Notes: generated from the sequence alone by a model not told the origin. A DNA stretch of 64,000 nt from Novosphingobium pokkalii (GCF_014652855.1 NZ_BMZP01000007.1:62001-126000), one strand, 5' to 3'; shown: positions 9,629-19,298, counted from the stretch's first letter. Translations and numbers: made by a program.

Positions 9629-10315
9629 ATGTCGAATGAGCTGAGTATAATCGAAAAAATTAAGGATATTGTCCTCAATGTTGATCCGGCCAGCATCGTT
9701 AAAGATGCCCAAAGCATGGGAATAAATGTTTCAGAGGCTGCGGATTTTGCACGTCAAGCGCACAACTATATACACATTGAACGGCTTTCTGAAAAATATG
9801 CTGCGATGACGGCGAAGCTTTGTGCTGCAAGTGGTTTTACCAGTGGCGTTGGCGGTGTTACCACTACGCTGGTCTTGGCTGGCGCTGACATCGCAAACAT
9901 GGCGGCGCAGCTTTATCGGCTCAATCAAAAGCTTGCGTTGCTCAATGGGTTCGATCCCGAGAACGAACTGCATAACGAGCGGGCGCAGGCAATATTTATG
10001 GCTGCTCTAGGCATTGATGCAACTGCTCAGGCGGGAATTCGTGCTATTGTTACAAAGGCGGCCACAGAAAATTTTGCCAAGCGTGGTCCAGCATCTACAC
10101 CCGTTATCCGTTTGGTTATGGAAATCGCGAAGATTTTGGGTGTAAAATTAACAAAGGCGCAAGCTGGAAAGCTGATCCCATTTGTGGGAGGTTTTGTTGG
10201 TGGAGGGGTGAATTACATATTCGCTAAATCAATGACCAAAAAAATGATGTCAGACTACAAGTCGGATTATTTTGATCGCTGGCAACTTCAAGCTAATAAC
10301 GCTGAGGCGCTCTAG
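9629..10315 (+). CDS. EcsC family protein, AT-rich, probably acquired
   Basis: A 228-residue protein matching the EcsC family (often a C-terminal or free-standing domain of unknown biochemical role). Family hallmarks are the glycine-rich SGFTSGVGGVTTTLVLAGAD hydrophobic hairpin at about residues 68-90, the LYRLNQKLALLNGFDPE segment, and the C-terminal LIPFVGGFVGGGVNY, which is probably membrane-inserting. The start at 9629 follows GGGAGTGTAGGGGCA and leaves out 29 AT-rich upstream codons. Base and codon use are clearly poorer in G+C than the neighbours (many AAA, ATT, TTT, TTA codons). With flanking inverted repeats, this indicates transfer into the gap between uvrA and argG. No partner gene is next to it. 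Confidence 0.72.
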   Translation: MSNELSIIEKIKDIVLNVDPASIVKDAQSMGINVSEAADFARQAHNYIHIERLSEKYAAMTAKLCAASGFTSGVGGVTTTLVLAGADIANMAAQLYRLNQKLALLNGFDPENELHNERAQAIFMAALGIDATAQAGIRAIVTKAATENFAKRGPASTPVIRLVMEIAKILGVKLTKAQAGKLIPFVGGFVGGGVNYIFAKSMTKKMMSDYKSDYFDRWQLQANNAEAL

Positions 10316-10410
10316 GAATTCTGAAGGCAGCATACTTATCTCATTGCCGCCGCATAAGCGCGCCAATGACATGGCACGCAGGGGGGCGTGGCTCGCCGAA
10401 TCCAATTTTC

Positions 10411-10465
10411 TCACACGAAGGCGCGAAGAGGCTGATCATCTTCGTGCCTTCGTGGCTTCGTGTGA
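10411..10465. repeat. Hairpin element, copy A (left arm shortened)
   Basis: The right arm at 10439-10465 is identical to that of copy B (10710-10772), as is the loop GGCTGATCA. The left arm TCACACGAAGGCGCGAAGA lacks about 8 bases compared with copy B. This is a decayed version of the same inverted repeat. Confidence 0.75.
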
Positions 10466-10527
10466 AATCAATGCAGTACCTGCGTTGCGCGCGTGTTCCG
10501 GGGCAGGGCGTTCTCGGCCGGCATGCC

Positions 10528-10639
10528 GAATTCCGGGGACAGAGCGGAATTCCGGGGACAGTATACTTATCTCGTTACCGCTGCGGAATTCCGGGGACAG
10601 TATACTTATCTCGTGGAATTCCGGGGACAGTATACTTAT
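10528..10639 (+). repeat. Tandem array of GAATTCCGGGGACAG...TATACTTAT motif
   Basis: Four copies begin at 10528, 10547, 10586 and 10616. The first is cut after GGGGACAG, and the other three are full 24-mers ending in TATACTTAT. A degraded copy follows the EcsC stop (10316-10345), and an inverted full copy lies at 56376-56400. This motif resembles repeats mobilised by REP-associated (Y1) transposases, but no such transposase is in the window. Confidence 0.8.
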
Positions 10640-10709
10640 TTCATTGGCACCTCAGAAGTGCGCGAATGACGTGGCATGCAGGGGGCGTCGCTCCCCATCC
10701 CCTATTTGC

Positions 10710-10772
10710 TCACACGAAGCCACGAAGGCACGAAGAGGCTGATCATCTTCGTGCCTTCGTGGCTTCGTGTGA
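10710..10772. repeat. Perfect 27-bp inverted repeat (hairpin element, copy B)
   Basis: The left arm 10710-10736 begins TCACACGAAGCCACGAAGGC, and the right arm 10746-10772 is its exact complement. The loop is the 9-nt GGCTGATCA. The arms themselves repeat the theme CACGAAG three times. There is no T-run, so it is not a typical terminator. Confidence 0.85.
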
Positions 10773-10858
10773 AATCAATTGAATATCTGCGCTGCGCGCG
10801 CGTTCCGGGAACGGAGCGTTCTGGGGCGGCGTGCCAATCAGCCTTGCCTTTCACCTCA

Positions 10859-10912
10859 CCACCCCTCCACCACCCGCTGCGCGGGCGGTCCCCCTCCCCG
10901 AACCGGGGAGGA
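10859..10912 (-). repeat. REP-like dispersed repeat, right inverted copy
   Basis: Inverted counterpart of 9304-9359: CACCCCTCCACCACCC, then CGCTGCGCGGGCGG and CCCCTCCCCGAACCGGGG. The two copies face each other across about 1.5 kb that contains the EcsC-like gene and the repeat array. Confidence 0.75.
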
Positions 10913-10921
10913 TCTTGGTGG

Positions 10922-11101
10922 TCAGCGGAGTTTGGCGATGGGGAGGCCGTCGGCCTTGGCGCGGTCTTTCACGGATTCCTCGGTGCGGGTGAGGGCCTTG
11001 GCGATGGCTTTGAGGCCCATGCCTTTCTTGGCGAGGGTGTGGAGCTTCTGGAGTTCGGCGGGCGTCCAGGGCTGGCGGTGACGTTCGAATTTTTCGGCCA
11101 T
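10922..11101 (-). CDS. Small Myb/SANT-like helix-turn-helix protein
   Basis: A 59-residue basic protein starting at the ATG at 11101 (MAEKFERHRQPWTPAEL). The layout HRQPWTPAELQKL...LAKKGMGLKAIAKALTRTEESVKDRAKADG resembles the small SANT/Myb-like HTH proteins found in alphaproteobacteria: a Trp-containing first helix, then a recognition helix with TEESVK. It probably binds DNA, with no known target. The longer in-frame extension to 11440 is low-complexity, crosses a terminator hairpin and is not believed. It overlaps no other gene. Confidence 0.6.
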   Translation of the reverse strand: MAEKFERHRQPWTPAELQKLHTLAKKGMGLKAIAKALTRTEESVKDRAKADGLPIAKLR

Positions 11102-11167
11102 GGCTGGGGGTAGGCGATCGGGCGCGGGCTGTCCAAGGAAACGCCGTGCCAAGCCGTAGCAGGCCGC

Positions 11168-11200
11168 AAAAACGGGGGCCGGCATCGCTGCCGGCCCCCC
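11168..11200 (-). terminator. Rho-independent terminator on the minus strand
   Basis: Hairpin GGGGGCCGGC/GCCGGCCCCC (11174-11200) followed on the minus strand by CGTTTTTGC. It would end a leftward transcript starting somewhere in 11200-11830, where no convincing protein gene exists. Confidence 0.7.
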
Positions 11201-11830
11201 ATGCGCGCGTGGCCGTTTGACCGGCGTTGGGATCGGCGCGGGCCACGTCTCGCGGGCGGGGGCCTTCCGGGGCACGAAGCCCCTGGGCCGTTGGCGGCGT
11301 CTGGCTGGGCAGGCGGCGCCAAAGCTCCCGTGCGCGGTGCGTATCGCTCGCTCGGGGAAGAGCGAGGCCCGACCGGCCTTGCAACGCCGCTTGCGGGCGG
11401 CATCACGGGCGTGGCCTTTGCCGCGAAGCACCGCTCCCACGCGCGCCGATCATGAACGCACGGGACGGACCCCACCGGGGCAAAGGACAGGCAGATGGTT
11501 CCTTGCGCACCATCCCAAGCCGCGTGTCCTGACACGAGCGAGTGCGGGATTGCTGCGCACAAAACCACTGCCGCAAGCCCCCTCGCGGGCGCCAGCCATC
11601 CAGCTCACCATGCCGTGAAGGCACGAGCGAAGAAGGCCGGTGTTCCGTTTGGCAAAAGGCTTGCTCTTCCAGAAAAGAGCACTGCAAATCAGGGGTTTGC
11701 ACCGGCTGATTGGCGGCACTGTTTCCTGTCGATGAAGGAATGCTGCGCCTGTCTTTCGAGTCGCGCAAGAGGGAATTTTGCGGATGGTTTGACGGGTGGG
11801 ATGAGTGGTTTTCTGGGGGTGTTGGGCAAG
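11201..11830. other. 630-bp stretch without a supportable gene
   Basis: All long frames here are arginine/proline-rich and lack recognisable motifs, so they look like GC-driven shadows. The left end carries the minus-strand terminator at 11168-11200, so a leftward untranslated transcript is possible. I tested it by eye against RNase P RNA (no AGGAAAGTCC block), tmRNA and SRP RNA and found no match. Confidence 0.4.
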
Positions 11831-11930
11831 GCTTCGCACCACCCCCCCGACCCCCTCCTCTGAAGAGGAGGGGGAGAAATATAAAAAAGCCCCCTCCTCT
11901 TTAGAGGAGGGGGTTGGGGGTGGTGCGAGG
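11831..11930. repeat. Paired inverted dispersed repeats next to argG
   Basis: Two facing halves, each with an internal hairpin: CCCCCTCCTCTGAAGAGGAG at about 11850-11875 and CCCCCTCCTCTTTAGAGGAG at 11890-11911. They are bounded by GCTTCGCACCACCC and GGGTGGTGCGAGGC. The same family recurs at 48222-48317. It lies 32 bp after the argG stop and could serve as its transcript end. Confidence 0.75.
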
Positions 11931-11961
11931 CCTCAAGCAAGGCCTGCAAACTGATGGAAAA

Positions 11962-13176
<1,215 letters not shown>

Positions 13177-13257
13177 GGGCGGGCAACTCCTCAACTGAAA
13201 GACGCGGGAACCAAACGACGGGGCGCGCCTAACAGGGAGGGGGGGATATCGCAAGGC

Positions 13258-13283
13258 GCGCGGGGGATTTTCGGCCCCCGCGC
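13258..13283 (-). terminator. Hairpin between the dehydrogenase gene and argG
   Basis: GCGCGGGGG and CCCCCGCGC arms (9 bp) with the loop ATTTTCGG, directly after the stop at 13295 of the leftward dehydrogenase gene. No T-run follows on the minus strand, so termination is likely but not certain. Confidence 0.55.
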
Positions 13284-13294
13284 ATTTGCCGCCA

Positions 13295-14077
13295 TCAGTT
13301 CATGAACCAGCCGTGGCTCGCCACCAGCGACTGGCCGGTGAGCGCGTTGCTGGGGAAAGCGGCAAAGAACAGCGCCACTTCGGCAATGTCGTCCACCGTG
13401 GTGAATTCGCCATCCACCGTCTGGCCGAGCATGACCTTCTTGATCACCTCGTCCTCGCTGATGCCCAGTTCCTTGGCCTGCTCGGGGATCTGCTTGTCCA
13501 CCAGCGGGGTGCGGACGAAGCCGGGGCAGATCAGGTTGGTGCGCACGCCCTTCTTGCCGCCTTCCTTGGCGATGGTGCGCGCCAGGCCCTCCAGCCCGTG
13601 CTTGGCGGTGACATAGGCGCTCTTGAGCGGGGAGGCTTCCTTGGAATGGACCGAACCCATGAACAGGATCGCGCCCGCGCCCTTGGCATACATGTGCGGC
13701 AGCACCGCCTTGCTGGTGAGGAACGCGCCGTCGAGGTGGATCGCCAGCATCTTCTTCCAGTCGGCGAACGCAAAATTCTCCACCGGGTTGACGATCTGGA
13801 TGCCCGCGTTCGAAACCAGGATGTCCACGCCGCCCCAGGCCTCCACCACCTTGGCCACGCCGGCATTGACCTGGTCTTCGCTGGTCACGTCCATTTCCAC
13901 GGCCATGGCGGCACCGGGATGATCGGCATTGATGCCATCGGCGGCGGCTTGCGCGGCATCCAGCTTGAGATCGGCAATCGCCACGCGCCCGCCGGCCTGG
14001 GCATAGCGCTTGGCAATGGCGAGGCCGATACCGCTGGCCGCACCGGTGACGATGGCGATCTTGTTGTCGAGATTCAT
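13295..14077 (-). CDS. bdhA: D-3-hydroxybutyrate dehydrogenase (SDR family)
   Basis: Short-chain dehydrogenase, 260 residues, predicted to interconvert D-3-hydroxybutyrate and acetoacetate with NAD in ketone body/PHB turnover. The Rossmann motif is TGAASGIG at residues 11-18, the NAG motif is in VSNAGIQ, and the catalytic Ser and YxxxK are in [22 protein letters not shown]. The [22 protein letters not shown] block and the C-terminal [12 protein letters not shown] are typical of 3-hydroxybutyrate dehydrogenases rather than general SDRs. It lies beside a patatin-like hydrolase on the same strand, 51 bp apart, a pairing that fits polymer or lipid turnover. Confidence 0.88.
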   Translation of the reverse strand: MNLDNKIAIVTGAASGIGLAIAKRYAQAGGRVAIADLKLDAAQAAADGINADHPGAAMAVEMDVTSEDQVNAGVAKVVEAWGGVDILVSNAGIQIVNPVENFAFADWKKMLAIHLDGAFLTSKAVLPHMYAKGAGAILFMGSVHSKEASPLKSAYVTAKHGLEGLARTIAKEGGKKGVRTNLICPGFVRTPLVDKQIPEQAKELGISEDEVIKKVMLGQTVDGEFTTVDDIAEVALFFAAFPSNALTGQSLVASHGWFMN

Positions 14078-14128
14078 GGATTCACTCTCCAGGTCTGGTC
14101 GGTCCCCAGAACGGGTGCCCGCCCTGCA

Positions 14129-15271
14129 TCATGCAAGATCGAGCGTGACGATGCCGCGCTGTGGGCGCTGGCGGTTTTTCCAGCGGGGGCTGGCAAACGA
14201 GCGCTCCACATCGCGGCGGCCATTGTCCCAATGGCCTTGCACCGTCATGCGCGAGAACTCGTAATCCTTGCTTTGGGTTTCATAGTCTTCGCCGCGATTG
14301 ATCAGGTGCAGGATGGTCACCGGCCCGTCCTGCGCATGGGCGGTGAGCGTGGCCATGTCCTCGTCCTGCGCGAATTCGGGCGGCAGCTTTTCCGCCAGGC
14401 GCGCGGCGGCTGCTTCCAGCGCCTCGATCCGCTTCTGCATGTCGGTGTTGAGCCGGGTGCGGCTGGAAAAGCGGATGTCCTTTTCGCGCTGGGCGCTTTC
14501 GGCCAAGCTGCGGGGCATCATGCCGCGCGCCGAAAACAGGTCTACCTGGAACACCAGCACCGGGTCGCGCGCCGCCTGGGCGCGGGCCGAATCGTGGCGG
14601 TCGGCTTCTCGCGCGCGCTCGTCGAGCACGAATTGCAGCGGGGTGTTGGAAACGATGCCGCCGTCCCAATAGGGTTCGCCATCCACCATCACCGGCGGAA
14701 AGCCCGGCGGCAGGGCGCCGCTGGCCATGATGTGCTCGGGCTCGATCAGGCGGTCGCGGTTGTCGAAATAGGCGAAGTTGCCGTTGAGCACGTTCACCGC
14801 GCCCACGCTGAAGCGGACCTTGCCACTGTTGATCAGGTCGAAATCGACCAGCTCGAGCAGTGTCTCGCGCAATGGGCTGGTGTCATAAAGGCTGATCGAA
14901 TCGGGCGATCCGGGCAGCGCCAGCCACGGTGGCGTGGTGCGCGGGGTGAAGAAGCCGGGAATGCCGGTCAGCGCCACCGAAGCGGCGGCCGCCTCGTTGA
15001 ACAGGCGGCGGCCCCAGCCATCGGCAAACGGGGAGGGGAAGGGGATGCGCGAGGAGGCCTGCTCCCAAAACGCGCGCAGGTTGCGCACGCGGCGTTCGGG
15101 CGGGTTGCCGGCAATCAGCGCGGCATTGACCGCGCCGATCGAAATGCCCGCCACCCAATCCGGGCTATAGCCGTTGCCGGCCAGCGCCTCGAACACGCCG
15201 GCCTGGTAGGCGCCCAGCGCGCCGCCGCCCTGGAGCACCAGGACGCATCTTTCCCGCGTTGCATCGGCCAT
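14129..15271 (-). CDS. Patatin-like phospholipase with DUF3734 tail
   Basis: 380 residues from the ATG at 15271. The patatin Ser-Asp dyad is visible: oxyanion loop GGGALGAYQAG at about residues 13-23, GISIG with the nucleophilic Ser near residue 47, and DGG in YWDGGIVSNTP with the catalytic Asp. The C-terminal third (FQVDLFSARG, NTDMQKRIEAL, HLINRGEDYETQSKDYEFSR) matches the DUF3734 extension found on patatin proteins of alphaproteobacteria. The expected activity is lipid acyl hydrolysis. No signal peptide, so probably cytoplasmic. The 28 open codons upstream of the chosen Met lack motif content. Confidence 0.9.
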   Translation of the reverse strand: MADATRERCVLVLQGGGALGAYQAGVFEALAGNGYSPDWVAGISIGAVNAALIAGNPPERRVRNLRAFWEQASSRIPFPSPFADGWGRRLFNEAAAASVALTGIPGFFTPRTTPPWLALPGSPDSISLYDTSPLRETLLELVDFDLINSGKVRFSVGAVNVLNGNFAYFDNRDRLIEPEHIMASGALPPGFPPVMVDGEPYWDGGIVSNTPLQFVLDERAREADRHDSARAQAARDPVLVFQVDLFSARGMMPRSLAESAQREKDIRFSSRTRLNTDMQKRIEALEAAAARLAEKLPPEFAQDEDMATLTAHAQDGPVTILHLINRGEDYETQSKDYEFSRMTVQGHWDNGRRDVERSFASPRWKNRQRPQRGIVTLDLA

Positions 15272-15445
15272 CTTGGTTTCCCGTCCATGCACCGTCTTGT
15301 GCAGTGCGGCGCAGTCTGGGGGGGCAACGTGAAACTGGCAAGACGGGTTCCGCACGGTGGCTTTCTATTGTTGGCGGGGCACTTGCAGATTCCGCACGTT
15401 CTGCCGCTTTCCTTGCGGGCAAAGGCACCCTACATGGGCTGAACC

Positions 15446-15928
15446 ATGGCAAGACCAACCCCCCAGGCCTTCGACAAGAAGAAGATCGTCGCCGAAAACC
15501 GCCGCGCGCGGTTCGAGTATTTCGTGGAAGACGTCTATGAGGCGGGCATCGCGCTGACCGGCACCGAAGTGAAATCGCTCCGCTTCGGTGAAGGCTCGAT
15601 TGCCGAATCCTATGCCGAAGTGAAGAACGGCGAGGTCTGGCTGGTCAATTCCAACGTGCCCGAATTCAGCCACGGCAACCGCTACAATCACGAGCCCAAG
15701 CGCCCGCGCAAGCTGCTGTTGAAGGAACGCGAGATCGCCAAGTTCCACGGCGCGGTGGAGCGCAAGGGGATGACGCTGGTGCCGCTCTCGATCTATTTCA
15801 ACGGGCGCGGGCGGGCCAAGGTGGAACTGGCCCTGGCCAAGGGCAAGAACGCGGCGGACAAGCGCGCCACGATCAAGAACCGCGACTGGCAGCGCGACAA
15901 GGCGCGGATCATGCGCGAACACGGCTGA
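15446..15928 (+). CDS. smpB: SsrA-binding protein SmpB
   Basis: Binds tmRNA and delivers it to stalled ribosomes for trans-translation. 160 residues, the usual size. Conserved blocks are [30 protein letters not shown] near the N-terminus, then [19 protein letters not shown], and a basic C-terminal tail [16 protein letters not shown] that inserts into the mRNA channel. The gene faces away from the patatin gene across a 174-bp divergent spacer. No tmRNA gene was found nearby. Confidence 0.96.
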   Translation: MARPTPQAFDKKKIVAENRRARFEYFVEDVYEAGIALTGTEVKSLRFGEGSIAESYAEVKNGEVWLVNSNVPEFSHGNRYNHEPKRPRKLLLKEREIAKFHGAVERKGMTLVPLSIYFNGRGRAKVELALAKGKNAADKRATIKNRDWQRDKARIMREHG

Positions 15929-16035
15929 ATGCGGTTTGTGGAGCACCGGGCTTCATGGTCCGGCAAGCTTTAAGGAGGCAATCTCCACAGGTGCAGGATC
16001 GCATTTGCCACACGCCAGGGGAAACATCCGTTACG

Positions 16036-16575
16036 ATGCGCCGCAAGATTGCCACGATGGTCCGCTCAACCATGCCCACGCGCGCGCAGATGGAGCGCAA
16101 CCGGTTCACCGGCCCGCTCGCCGCGCGCGCGGAACTGTGGCGGTTCAATCGTCGATCGGTGCCGCGGGGCGTTGCCATCGGCCTCTTGGTGGGCATCTTC
16201 GCGATGATTCCGGGCGTGCAGATTGCCGGTGCGGCGGCGATGTGCCTGCCGTTTCGCGGCAACATTCCGATTGCAGCGGGCATGACGTTCCTGTCCAATC
16301 CGGCGACAACGCCGCTGTTCATCGCCGCGTCTCTGGCGCTAGGCAACTGGTTCGGTTTTCATGCCGACGTGGCAACGTTCATGGCCTTGTTCGAGCGCGG
16401 CGCCAGCCTGGGCGAATGGACCGGCTGGCTGCTGTCTGACGCAGCCCCGGCGCTGGTCTTCGGCTTGCTGGTGATTGCGGTCGTGGCGGCGGTTGTGGGC
16501 TATGTCATCGCCGCATTTGCCTGGCGCTGGTGGACGGTGCACAAGCGGCGTACGCGCCTCGCCCAGCGGCTCTGA
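16036..16575 (+). CDS. DUF2062 membrane protein
   Basis: 179 residues from the ATG at 16036, with three or more hydrophobic segments. The DUF2062 core is the Gly/Pro-rich SVPRGVAIGLLVGIFAMIPGVQIAGAAAMCLPFRGNIPIAAGMTFLSNPATTPLF, where the NPxTTP motif is diagnostic. Members are inner-membrane proteins of unknown function. It lies 108 bp after smpB and 90 bp before the kinase gene, as often seen in sphingomonads, so co-transcription is possible. Upstream open codons to 15955 lack family similarity. Confidence 0.85.
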   Translation: MRRKIATMVRSTMPTRAQMERNRFTGPLAARAELWRFNRRSVPRGVAIGLLVGIFAMIPGVQIAGAAAMCLPFRGNIPIAAGMTFLSNPATTPLFIAASLALGNWFGFHADVATFMALFERGASLGEWTGWLLSDAAPALVFGLLVIAVVAAVVGYVIAAFAWRWWTVHKRRTRLAQRL

Positions 16576-16665
16576 TCGCAGGCGCGATGGCCCGTGGCCC
16601 GATGCGTGGCGGGGGCGGGTGTGCTGGGGGCGGGCGTGGAAGGCGCAGTGGTGAAGGGAGCAAGC

Positions 16666-19128
16666 GTGCCGGCCGCAGCGGGCAATATCGATGAAGAGGA
16701 TGGCCTGACCGGGGCGGGCGCGTTGATGGATGGCGCCTGGCGCCGCGACGCGGCGCTGGTTGCACTGGCGGCGCTGGCCGGGGCGGCGCTGCTGTGGTTT
16801 CTGGCCGGAGACGCGGTGCTTGCGGCGGCCTATCTATTGGGTCTGGTCGCGCTGGCCCTGCTCGCCCGGCTGATGGTGCGGTTCCTGCCTCGGCGCGCCG
16901 AACCGGCTGCGGCCGCGCCCGATTGGTCGGTCACTTTCGCGGCGATCGAGCGGCCCGACGAAGCCCTGGCGATCATCGATCGTGCCGGGCGCCTGGTCTG
17001 TGCCAACAGCCGCTTTGCCCAATGGTTTGGCCATGCCGCGCCGCCGCGCGTGCCGCTCGACGGCAGCGACGGCGAAGCGCTCGATGGTGCGGTGCGAGCC
17101 GCCTGGCGCGACGGCCGGGCGCAAGTGGCGCAGGTTTCCTCTCCCAAGGGCCGCTGGCGGGCAGAGCTGCTGCGCGCCGGGCGCGGGCAGGATCACCTGG
17201 TCTGCCGCTTCGTGCCCCTGGCCGAGGTGGACCTGGTGGCCGACCTGGCCGTGCATGTGACCGGCAAGCTCGGCCGCGCCCTGGCCCGCGAAGGCATCCA
17301 GGCGGCCGTCGTGCTGCCCGATGGCCGGGTGCGCGCGGCCAACACGGCCTTTGCCGCCCGCGCCGGGGGCGAAGGCGCGCAAGTGGCTGGCAGCGATTTC
17401 GTCTCGTGGTTCCGCGCCGATGACAGCGAGCGCATTTTCTATGCCCGCGAAGGCGCGCGGGGCACGCCGGTGCGCTTTGTCCACGTGCCGATCGCCGATC
17501 CCGATGGCGTGGCTAGCGCCGATCCGGCGCGGGTGCCCTCGCTGTTCCTGATCATCGACAACGATGGCGCGCTGGGCGATGCCCGCGCCGGGCTGCCGCA
17601 GATCGAGGCGCTGCTCTCGCGCCTGCCGCTGGGCCTGGCGATGACCGATCGCGACGGGCGTTTCCTGTTTGCCAACCGCGCTTTCCTGCGCGCCGCCGGG
17701 CATGACGATACGGTACCGCCGCCCTATCCATCGGACCTGGTCATCCGCGAGGACAAGGGCGCGCTCGCCGATGCCGTGCGCCGCTATACCCAGGGCGCGC
17801 CGACCGCAGGCGACGTGGCCGTGCGCCTGCGCGCCTCGCCGGAAGAGCCGGTTTCCCTGAGCCTGGCCGGCGTGCGCGGCATGGGCGAGGGCGCCGTGCT
17901 GCTCAGCCTCAAGGATTCGACCGAGGAAGCCCGCCTCAAGCGCGAGATCGCCCAGGCCACCAAGATGCAGGCGGTGGGCCAGCTCGCCGGCGGCGTGGCG
18001 CACGATTTCAACAACGTGCTCACCGCGATCATCGGCTATTGCGACCTGATCCTGATGCGCCACACGCCCGGCGACAGCGATTACGACGATATCCAGCAGA
18101 TCAAGGCCAATTCCAACCGCGCCGCCTCGCTCACCCGGCAATTGCTGGCCTTTTCGCGCCAGCAGACGCTGCGCCCCGAAGTGCTGCAACTGCCCGATGT
18201 GGTGGCCGAGGTTTCCACCCTGCTCAAGCGCCTGCTGGGGGAGAAGATCCAGCTCGACGTGGTCCACGATCGCGATCTCGGGCTGGTGCGGGCCGATCCG
18301 GTGCAGCTTGAGCAGGTCCTGCTCAATCTGGCGGTGAACGCGCGCGACGCGATGACGGCCAATGGCACCGACACCAAGGCGGGTGGCACGCTGCGCATCG
18401 CCACCCGCCGCGTCACCGCCAACGATGTGCGCGCGATGAAAAGCGAGATCCTGCCGATCGCGGACTATACCGCACTGGTGGTGGAAGACACCGGCCACGG
18501 CATCAAGCCCTCGCAGATCGGCAAGATTTTCGAGCCGTTCTTCACCACCAAGGAAAAGGGCAAGGGCACGGGCCTGGGCCTGTCCACCGTCTATGGCATC
18601 GTCAAGCAGTCGGGCGGGTTCATCTTTGCCGACAGTGAAGTGGGCAAGGGCACCCGGTTCACCATCTATCTGCCGGTCCATGTCCCTGATCCGGCGGAAA
18701 CGGCCGAAGCGGCCCGGCCCAAGGCCGAGGTGCGCCGCACGCAATGGACCGGCGGCGGGCGCGTGCTGCTGGTGGAAGACGAAGACACGGTGCGCGCCGT
18801 GGCCGAACGCGCCCTGGTGCGCCAGGGCTATGAAGTGACCACTGCCGCCGATGGCGAGGATGGGCTGGAGGCACTGGCCCGCATCATCGCCGCAGGCGGC
18901 GATATCGATCTGGTCGTGTCCGACGTGGTCATGCCCTCGATGGACGGGCCGGCCATGGCGCGCGAGATTCGCCGGGTGAAGCCCGAACTGCCGGTGCTGT
19001 TCATGTCCGGCTATGCCGAGGAGCAGTTGCGGCGCGAGATCGACATTCCCAACATGCATTTCCTCGCCAAGCCCTTTTCCGTGGCGCAGATCGTCGCGGC
19101 GGTCGAGCAGGTGCTGCGCGGCGGCTGA
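16666..19128 (+). CDS. cckA: Cell-cycle hybrid histidine kinase CckA
   Basis: 820 residues from the GTG at 16666, preferred because AAGGGAG stands 5 nt upstream; an earlier GTG at 16594 and an ATG at 16726 are also in frame. Order of parts: two membrane segments within residues 25-70, degenerate PAS regions, a second PAS (LGLAMTDRDGRFLFANRAF), HisKA with H446 in GGVAHDFNNVLTA, HATPase_c (NLAVNARDAM, EDTGHGIKP, GTGLGLSTVYGIV) and a C-terminal receiver with D753 (VVSDVVMPSMDG). HDFNNVL and this domain order are typical of CckA, which phosphorylates ChpT and through it CtrA and CpdR. A cpdR-like gene is present at 31.7-32.0 kb. Confidence 0.9.
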   Translation: MPAAAGNIDEEDGLTGAGALMDGAWRRDAALVALAALAGAALLWFLAGDAVLAAAYLLGLVALALLARLMVRFLPRRAEPAAAAPDWSVTFAAIERPDEALAIIDRAGRLVCANSRFAQWFGHAAPPRVPLDGSDGEALDGAVRAAWRDGRAQVAQVSSPKGRWRAELLRAGRGQDHLVCRFVPLAEVDLVADLAVHVTGKLGRALAREGIQAAVVLPDGRVRAANTAFAARAGGEGAQVAGSDFVSWFRADDSERIFYAREGARGTPVRFVHVPIADPDGVASADPARVPSLFLIIDNDGALGDARAGLPQIEALLSRLPLGLAMTDRDGRFLFANRAFLRAAGHDDTVPPPYPSDLVIREDKGALADAVRRYTQGAPTAGDVAVRLRASPEEPVSLSLAGVRGMGEGAVLLSLKDSTEEARLKREIAQATKMQAVGQLAGGVAHDFNNVLTAIIGYCDLILMRHTPGDSDYDDIQQIKANSNRAASLTRQLLAFSRQQTLRPEVLQLPDVVAEVSTLLKRLLGEKIQLDVVHDRDLGLVRADPVQLEQVLLNLAVNARDAMTANGTDTKAGGTLRIATRRVTANDVRAMKSEILPIADYTALVVEDTGHGIKPSQIGKIFEPFFTTKEKGKGTGLGLSTVYGIVKQSGGFIFADSEVGKGTRFTIYLPVHVPDPAETAEAARPKAEVRRTQWTGGGRVLLVEDEDTVRAVAERALVRQGYEVTTAADGEDGLEALARIIAAGGDIDLVVSDVVMPSMDGPAMAREIRRVKPELPVLFMSGYAEEQLRREIDIPNMHFLAKPFSVAQIVAAVEQVLRGG

Positions 19129-19283
19129 GGCGCGCGTTGCTGCCACGATGGCCGCATTTTCGTGCGCGTTCATTTGGGCGATTCGCCGTGTTTGCAGGCC
19201 CGGCGCGGGTTGTGGATGGGTCGCGGAATCCCCATGATTTCAAGGCGTGGTGATTATCGCCACCAGTTTGAAGAGAATTTTTC

Positions 19284-19298
19284 GTTCCCCTCTTGTTC
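19284..19298 (+). promoter_or_regulatory. LexA (SOS) box of recA
   Basis: Exact GTTC-N7-GTTC direct repeat. Its second half-site overlaps the -35 element of the recA promoter, which is the expected place for repression by LexA. Confidence 0.92.

Larger units (their letters stand above)
10336..10832 (+). repeat. Two diverged copies of a ~190-bp repeat around a motif array
   Basis: Copy A (about 10336-10525) and copy B (about 10637-10832) share blocks in the same order: TCATTG, CCAATGAC/GCGAATGAC, GTGGCA, a large hairpin, then TGAAATCAAT, CTGCG and GCGTTC. Between them sits the tandem array at 10528-10639. No coding frame here looks real. The arrangement suggests duplication of a non-autonomous element. 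Confidence 0.7.

Noticed and set aside
10528..10639. Possible CRISPR array
   Set aside because: Copies are 24 bp with irregular 6-16 bp gaps, one is truncated, and the same motif occurs singly elsewhere; no cas genes.
10922..11440. 172-codon version of the small Myb-like protein
   Set aside because: The extra 113 codons are Arg/Pro-rich, cross the terminator at 11168-11200, and lack similarity to the HTH family.
11201..11600. RNase P RNA, tmRNA or SRP RNA in the gene-free stretch
   Set aside because: None of their conserved blocks (AGGAAAGTCC, tag codons with CCA end, GGAAGCAGCC in context) is present.
13286..15442. 718-codon plus-strand frame across the dehydrogenase and patatin genes
   Set aside because: It spans two genuine minus-strand genes and their spacer, which only a GC-driven shadow can do.
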